The notes under the pieces: generated by a model
Database searches by the model: none
Seen by the model: the letters and a program-made list of their open reading frames with translations, nothing else
Told to the model about the DNA's origin: nothing
Part shown: positions 60,501-64,000 of the stretch, piece after piece
Layout: every line of letters starts with the position of its first letter
How positions within the stretch are numbered: the first letter of the stretch is position 1
Source: Tetradesmus obliquus
Lineage: Eukaryota > Chlorophyta > Chlorophyceae > Sphaeropleales > Scenedesmaceae
Assembly: GCA_030272155.1 (NCBI GenBank)
Contig: CP126191.1
Coordinates: forward strand, 5,230,501-5,294,500
DNA: 64,000 bases
Direction of reading: 5' to 3'
Translations under genes and position numbers: made by a program

Positions 60501-61010
60501 CAGTTGCGGCAGTTGCGGCCCAAGTCTGGCCATCATCCGCAGCGGCAGGCTGCAGCTAAGCCCCGGCCAGCATCAGCAGTGCTGACACGACCATGTGGAA
60601 GCCTTGGTACCAGCAGCTTCACAGCAGCAGCAGCAGCAGCAGCAGCACATCGGCCTAGAACAGCAGGAGCCACCACTGGCGGCGGCAGCAGCAGCAGACA
60701 AGACGGCATGCTGGGCTTGCAGCAGGTCGGAGCGCTAGGTAGCACGGGCATTGCGCCACGCGTGAAGGGCGGCGCCTGGAGCAGCAACAGCAGGGCAGCA
60801 GCAGCACGTGTCATGCGGGCGATGAGCGTGGGCAGTGTGATACCGCCGGCGTCTGTTGCAGTGCTGCAGCCTGGCACTGAGCTGGCGTATGAGCCCAACC
60901 CTGAGGTGCTTGGGCACATGCACAAGACGCCTGCCTGGTCCATGCCGCCCAATAGAACTGCCACCTCCAAGAAGTGGGCACAGGCGGCGATGAAGGCAGG
61001 GCTGCAGTGA
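57502..61010 (+). CDS. low-complexity protein with STPG-like (PGPGxY) motifs
   Basis: Exons 57502-57519 (only MNALLE), 57602-57864, 58113-58917, 59081-59640 and 59918-61010 join in frame to 912 residues. Most of the protein is Ala/Ser/Gln-rich and disordered. Short conserved-looking islands contain SPDAPGPGHYRPQHGP and SPAALGPGAYHRSGQLP, each followed by a downstream basic or Arg-Pro-Ala-Ser segment, and FDKQLPRPASAA precedes the second. PGPGxY repeats define the sperm-tail PG-rich (STPGR/SHIPPO) family, whose members sit on or inside microtubules of cilia. With only two clear repeats the assignment is tentative. The C-terminus (YEPNPEVLGHMHKTPAWSMP) is the most ordered-looking part. The exon 4 acceptor at 59080 was chosen because the earlier one at about 59054 reads in another frame to an early stop. 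Confidence 0.7.
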
Positions 61011-61500
61011 TTGCTGCTGCTGTGACTGTGCAGCACACAGAACATGCGAATGTTGCGCGAACAGCGTTCAGAGAACGAGGGCCCTAGCTGGTGTTACATC
61101 TGCAAGAGGTTAAGTCTCTGTGTTTGGCTGCACCCACGCACTCCGCAACACAACATTGTAGCAGAACGGCCAGTTGCAACATCGCAAATTAGTCAATTAG
61201 TTGCAACACCCTGTACGCCAGCACAAGCTCAAGTTCTGCCATCGGCCGCCGATGCAAACACGGTGGTTGCATCCACTCAGTTGCAGGGTGAATTGTGCTG
61301 ACGCCATGGCGCACCCAATGAGCCGTTCAGGTGCAGCTACAGTATGCAATCCTGTGGCATTCAGCTGCAGTGCTGGAATAACCTCCACAGCTGGCCACAG
61401 CTTTGCGTAGCTACAGCTATAGCCACAGCTAGCACATGTTTCAACAGCCTGTAGCAGCCCAGCCATGGGCTGATGCCAACCAACCCCTGGTCCGGTGGCA

Positions 61501-61550
61501 AGACTTGCAAGTCTGCAGTGCAAGTCTCCTGAACACAATTGTGTTCAGGA
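61501..61550. repeat. pair of perfect palindromes
   Basis: AGACTTGCAAGTCT (61501-61514) and, 12 bases later, a 24-base palindrome made of TCCTGAACACAA and its exact reverse complement (61527-61550). CAAGTCT from the first palindrome also recurs in the spacer before the second. Confidence 0.95.
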
Positions 61551-62004
61551 TCTGCGAAGCATTACCAACACGTGACAAGCCAAGTGCTTTGTTACACACA
61601 GGTGCACTCACAAGAGCACATGTTGCATCTCAGCAGGCCACATACGCAATACGGCACACAGACACTGCAGACCGCTGCACAGGTACCCGGCCCTTCAAGG
61701 GCCAAGTTGGCCCGTGTCGTGAAAATGGAAGCAAGCAGCTGTGGTTTACGAGGTGTCCACATACAAAAAACGGGAGCACTACACACTTGCATGCTACAGC
61801 ATACAATATACCAAACAGGCGTATGAAAAAACAGGCAGATGTCTCTGAAGATCAAGAATACTCGACACAGATAACAGCTGGCTGCAGCTGCCGCTAGGCT
61901 GAGCCAGGGTTGATGCCACAGCCTTACTAGCAAAGACCCCACCGCTGGTCGACAAAAACACAGCAGTCAAAGGTGACACACACAGAAAAGGAGTTGCAGC
62001 ACAT

Positions 62005-62009
62005 TTACA
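62005..62009 (-). terminator. candidate TGTAA poly(A) signal of the Kir gene
   Basis: TTACA on the plus strand, read as TGTAA on the minus strand, lies about 185 bases after the stop of the Kir gene. Confidence 0.45.
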
Positions 62010-62193
62010 GAACACACACCCAGATGGACAAGTTTGGCCCAACACTGGTAGCAGTAACCAAATGTCAAAAATCACAAACAACCACAAACAACCACAAGAG
62101 TCAACCGCAAGAGTCAACCGCATGTGCGCTCAAGGTGTTGCCCGCATCGCATGCCCTTTCACAGCATAGCATTGCATGGCCTAACGCCCCCAG

Positions 62194-63954
62194 TCATAGA
62201 CTGTGAGAGGTTCCCAGCACGTGCATCTCTATTCCAGTGCCAGCACCAGCAGGGGTTCCGGGCTGTCTACTACTGCCTGCCAGTTTTGCTTCCTGCTGCT
62301 GTGCCTGCTGCTGCGATGTGCGCCGCCGCCGGGGGGAGTCCTGCGAGGCGTGCTGCGAGGACTCTGCTGCTGCTGCTGCTGCCCCATCCGTTGACCGCCA
62401 GTGCTGCCGCGAGCCTGCCGCCTGGCGCTGTGCTGCTGCTGCCTGCTCCTCCTGCAGCAACTGCTGTGCTGCTGCTGTGAGGCTGCTGAAGGTCTGCCGC
62501 CGCATCATGGAGCTGGCCTCGGGCGAGCCTGCACAGGGGCAGCAGCGAGGGCCATACACGCAGCACGCAGCCAGTCAGCCAAGGCGGCAACAACACACAG
62601 CGAGTGGCGACCGATGCAGCAAGGCGCGCGTGGGACCAGCACCCATCAGCCCAGATGGGACCAGCACACATCACTTGCATACTCGCTGTACCGGCTGCTC
62701 AAGTGCTGCCGTGCACAAGCCAGCAACATCCTACGAAGCCCACACGCTGAGCAACAAGCTGCTGCAAACCCATATATCACCGGTGTTATGCGCAGCATCG
62801 CACCCAGGGCTAGCGTGGCGTCAAACTCGCTGAAGTCCAGGCCCAGCTTCTTGCCCTTGAACATCATGTACAGCGTGGCAAAGCGCTCGTTCATGCGCAT
62901 GTCATTGGGATAGTATGAGTGCCGCGCCTGGCAGCAGCAGCAGCAGCGGCAGCGTCAGCTGTCAGCCACAGCACAGCCGAGGAAGATCACCGGCAGTGCG
63001 CTGTAACACCACTACGCCGGCAACACGCATGCAGCGACTCTGCATGGTCAGTTCAACATCTGCCCGCCGCAAGCCACATGACGCCAGCTTGCTGTTGGGG
63101 GTGGCGGCTTGCAGGGCAGGCAGTAGTGCTTAAGCTACAATTGATTGTAGTGCTGCCACTCCAGTGCATGCGTCAGGCAGCCCCACCTGCACGCTGTTGC
63201 TGGTCATGGCATCGATGCCCTCAAAGAAGACCATCACCTCCATCTCCTGCAGCAGCAGGTCATCTGGCAAGTGTGCAGGGCAGCCAAAACAACAACAGCG
63301 CATCTGTTACCAAGGCGTTGTTTGACCGCCTAGAAACAGTCAGAAAATCACCCACAGTGCAGTAGCTGCTAGTTAGTGCACAGAAACACGAGCATCAGCT
63401 AACATGAGACAAAGCGTAGCACTGCTGGACGCACGCGTTTTTCAGCTGCCACTGCACTAGCCAGCCTGCGTTATTCCACATACCTATAGACATGTTCCAC
63501 AGCGGTGAGCCCGGCCTGCAGCAACACAACATGACAGCAATTGCAGCAGCAGCAGCAGCGGCAGCAGCGGCAAGCACAACATAAGCAGGGCGAATGCCCA
63601 AGCCACCTTGCATCACCTCCACAAGCAGCATGCACCCTCCGATCGCAACACACACTGCTGGTGACGCAGCGCTGCATGCCCTGCTGCTCAGCCAGCGCAG
63701 TGCATCAGCCATGATGTGGCTGCACCAATAAGCAAGGCAAGGCTGCAGGCCAGCCAGCAGCGCCCCACCACAAGCAAGGCAGTGAGGCTGCAGGCCAGCC
63801 AGCAGCATCCCACACACCGTATGACGTGCATCATGGTCACCGCCATGCCCAGCCGCAGGTTAGCCATGCTGCTCACGGCGCCCTCCAGCGCCAGCTCCTG
63901 GCACTCAAAGGCAGCCTGGCCGGGGTTGTCGGGCTTGGCCAGCAGGATCTGCAC
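62194..63954 (-). CDS. inward-rectifier K+ channel (Kir), C-terminal cytoplasmic domain (5' partial)
   Basis: Visible exons are 63954-63818, 63515-63484, 63263-63187, 62927-62804 and 62528-62194; all keep frame and give 234 residues. The upstream exons, including the pore, lie beyond base 64000. The order and spacing of motifs follow the immunoglobulin-like Kir cytoplasmic domain: VQILLAKPD (animal Kir VRAQLIKP), MAVTMMHVIRPGSPLWNMS (ITILHEIDEASPLFGIS), LLLQEMEVMVFFEGIDAMT (LETDDFEIVVILEGMVEATA), SNSVQARHSYYPNDM (MTTQARSSYLANEI), ERFATLYMM (HRFEPVLF) and LDFSEFDATLAL (IDYSHFHKTYEV). The tail is Ala/Gln-rich with a basic RRRR cluster. Kir channels are tetrameric K+ channels gated through this domain by phosphoinositides, G proteins or nucleotides. 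One exon is only 32 bases long. The pore signature could not be seen. Confidence 0.8.
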
Positions 63955-64000
63955 CTGCAGCAGCAGCAGCAGCAGCAGGTTGCAGCGACGTTGAGTCTGT

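Larger units (their letters stand above)
61011..62193. other. 3' intergenic region between convergent STPG-like and Kir genes
   Basis: It contains two perfect palindromes (61501-61514 and 61527-61550), short tandem repeats near 62083-62120 and a minus-strand TGTAA at 62009-62005. No coding exon is supported. Confidence 0.6.

Noticed and set aside
1-64000. Search for a gene cluster acting as one undescribed system
   Set aside because: The genes are ordinary, independently promoted eukaryotic genes on mixed strands. The novelty lies in single proteins and in repeat/intron structure, not in a co-operating cluster.

Overview
The window looks like nuclear DNA of a green alga, probably a chlorophycean. 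It is GC-rich, packed with short GT-AG introns, saturated with CAG/CTG triplet runs that become Gln, Ala or Ser tracts in proteins, and has candidate TGTAA poly(A) signals (the chlorophyte signal) after several genes. Three protein families have plant-type architecture: a Tudor-bearing MSH6, an NZF-less VPS36 and a COV/DUF502 protein. I see no operons, CRISPR arrays, rRNA, tRNA or recognisable transposons.

Twelve protein-coding genes can be spliced by eye. Every junction keeps frame. From left to right they are: a CK1-family protein kinase (1-4040 +, 5' end cut by the window edge); an Aurora/CALK-like kinase (5709-9151 +); a gene desert (9152-16461); a WD40 protein of the plant/SPAC2A9.03 family (16462-19939 -); a small helicase-associated-domain protein (21773-23307 -); a MYND zinc-finger protein (24172-25524 +); ESCRT-II VPS36 (27102-30353 -); site-1 protease (31215-38803 -); Mago nashi (39585-40718 +); MSH6 (41997-53605 -, 23 exons); a COV-like membrane protein (54084-56762 +); an STPG-repeat-like protein (57502-61010 +); and the C-terminal part of an inward-rectifier K+ channel (62194-63954 -, 5' end beyond the window).

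The genes do not form one pathway. They cover signalling, endosomal sorting (VPS36), Golgi proteolysis (S1P), RNA biology (Mago), DNA repair (MSH6) and membrane functions (COV, Kir). Three pairs are divergent and share short promoters: the HA-domain/MYND, S1P/Mago and MSH6/COV pairs. Convergent pairs share 3' regions that carry palindromes, a hairpin and tandem repeats.

The most interesting points are: a UBA-like ubiquitin-binding module between the GLUE and EAP30 parts of VPS36; an animal-type Kir channel in an alga; triplet repeats anchored directly on splice sites (CAG after donors, CTG before acceptors); a higher-order minisatellite inside an intron of the mismatch-repair gene MSH6; and a long desert between convergent genes whose base bias appears to flip near 15300.
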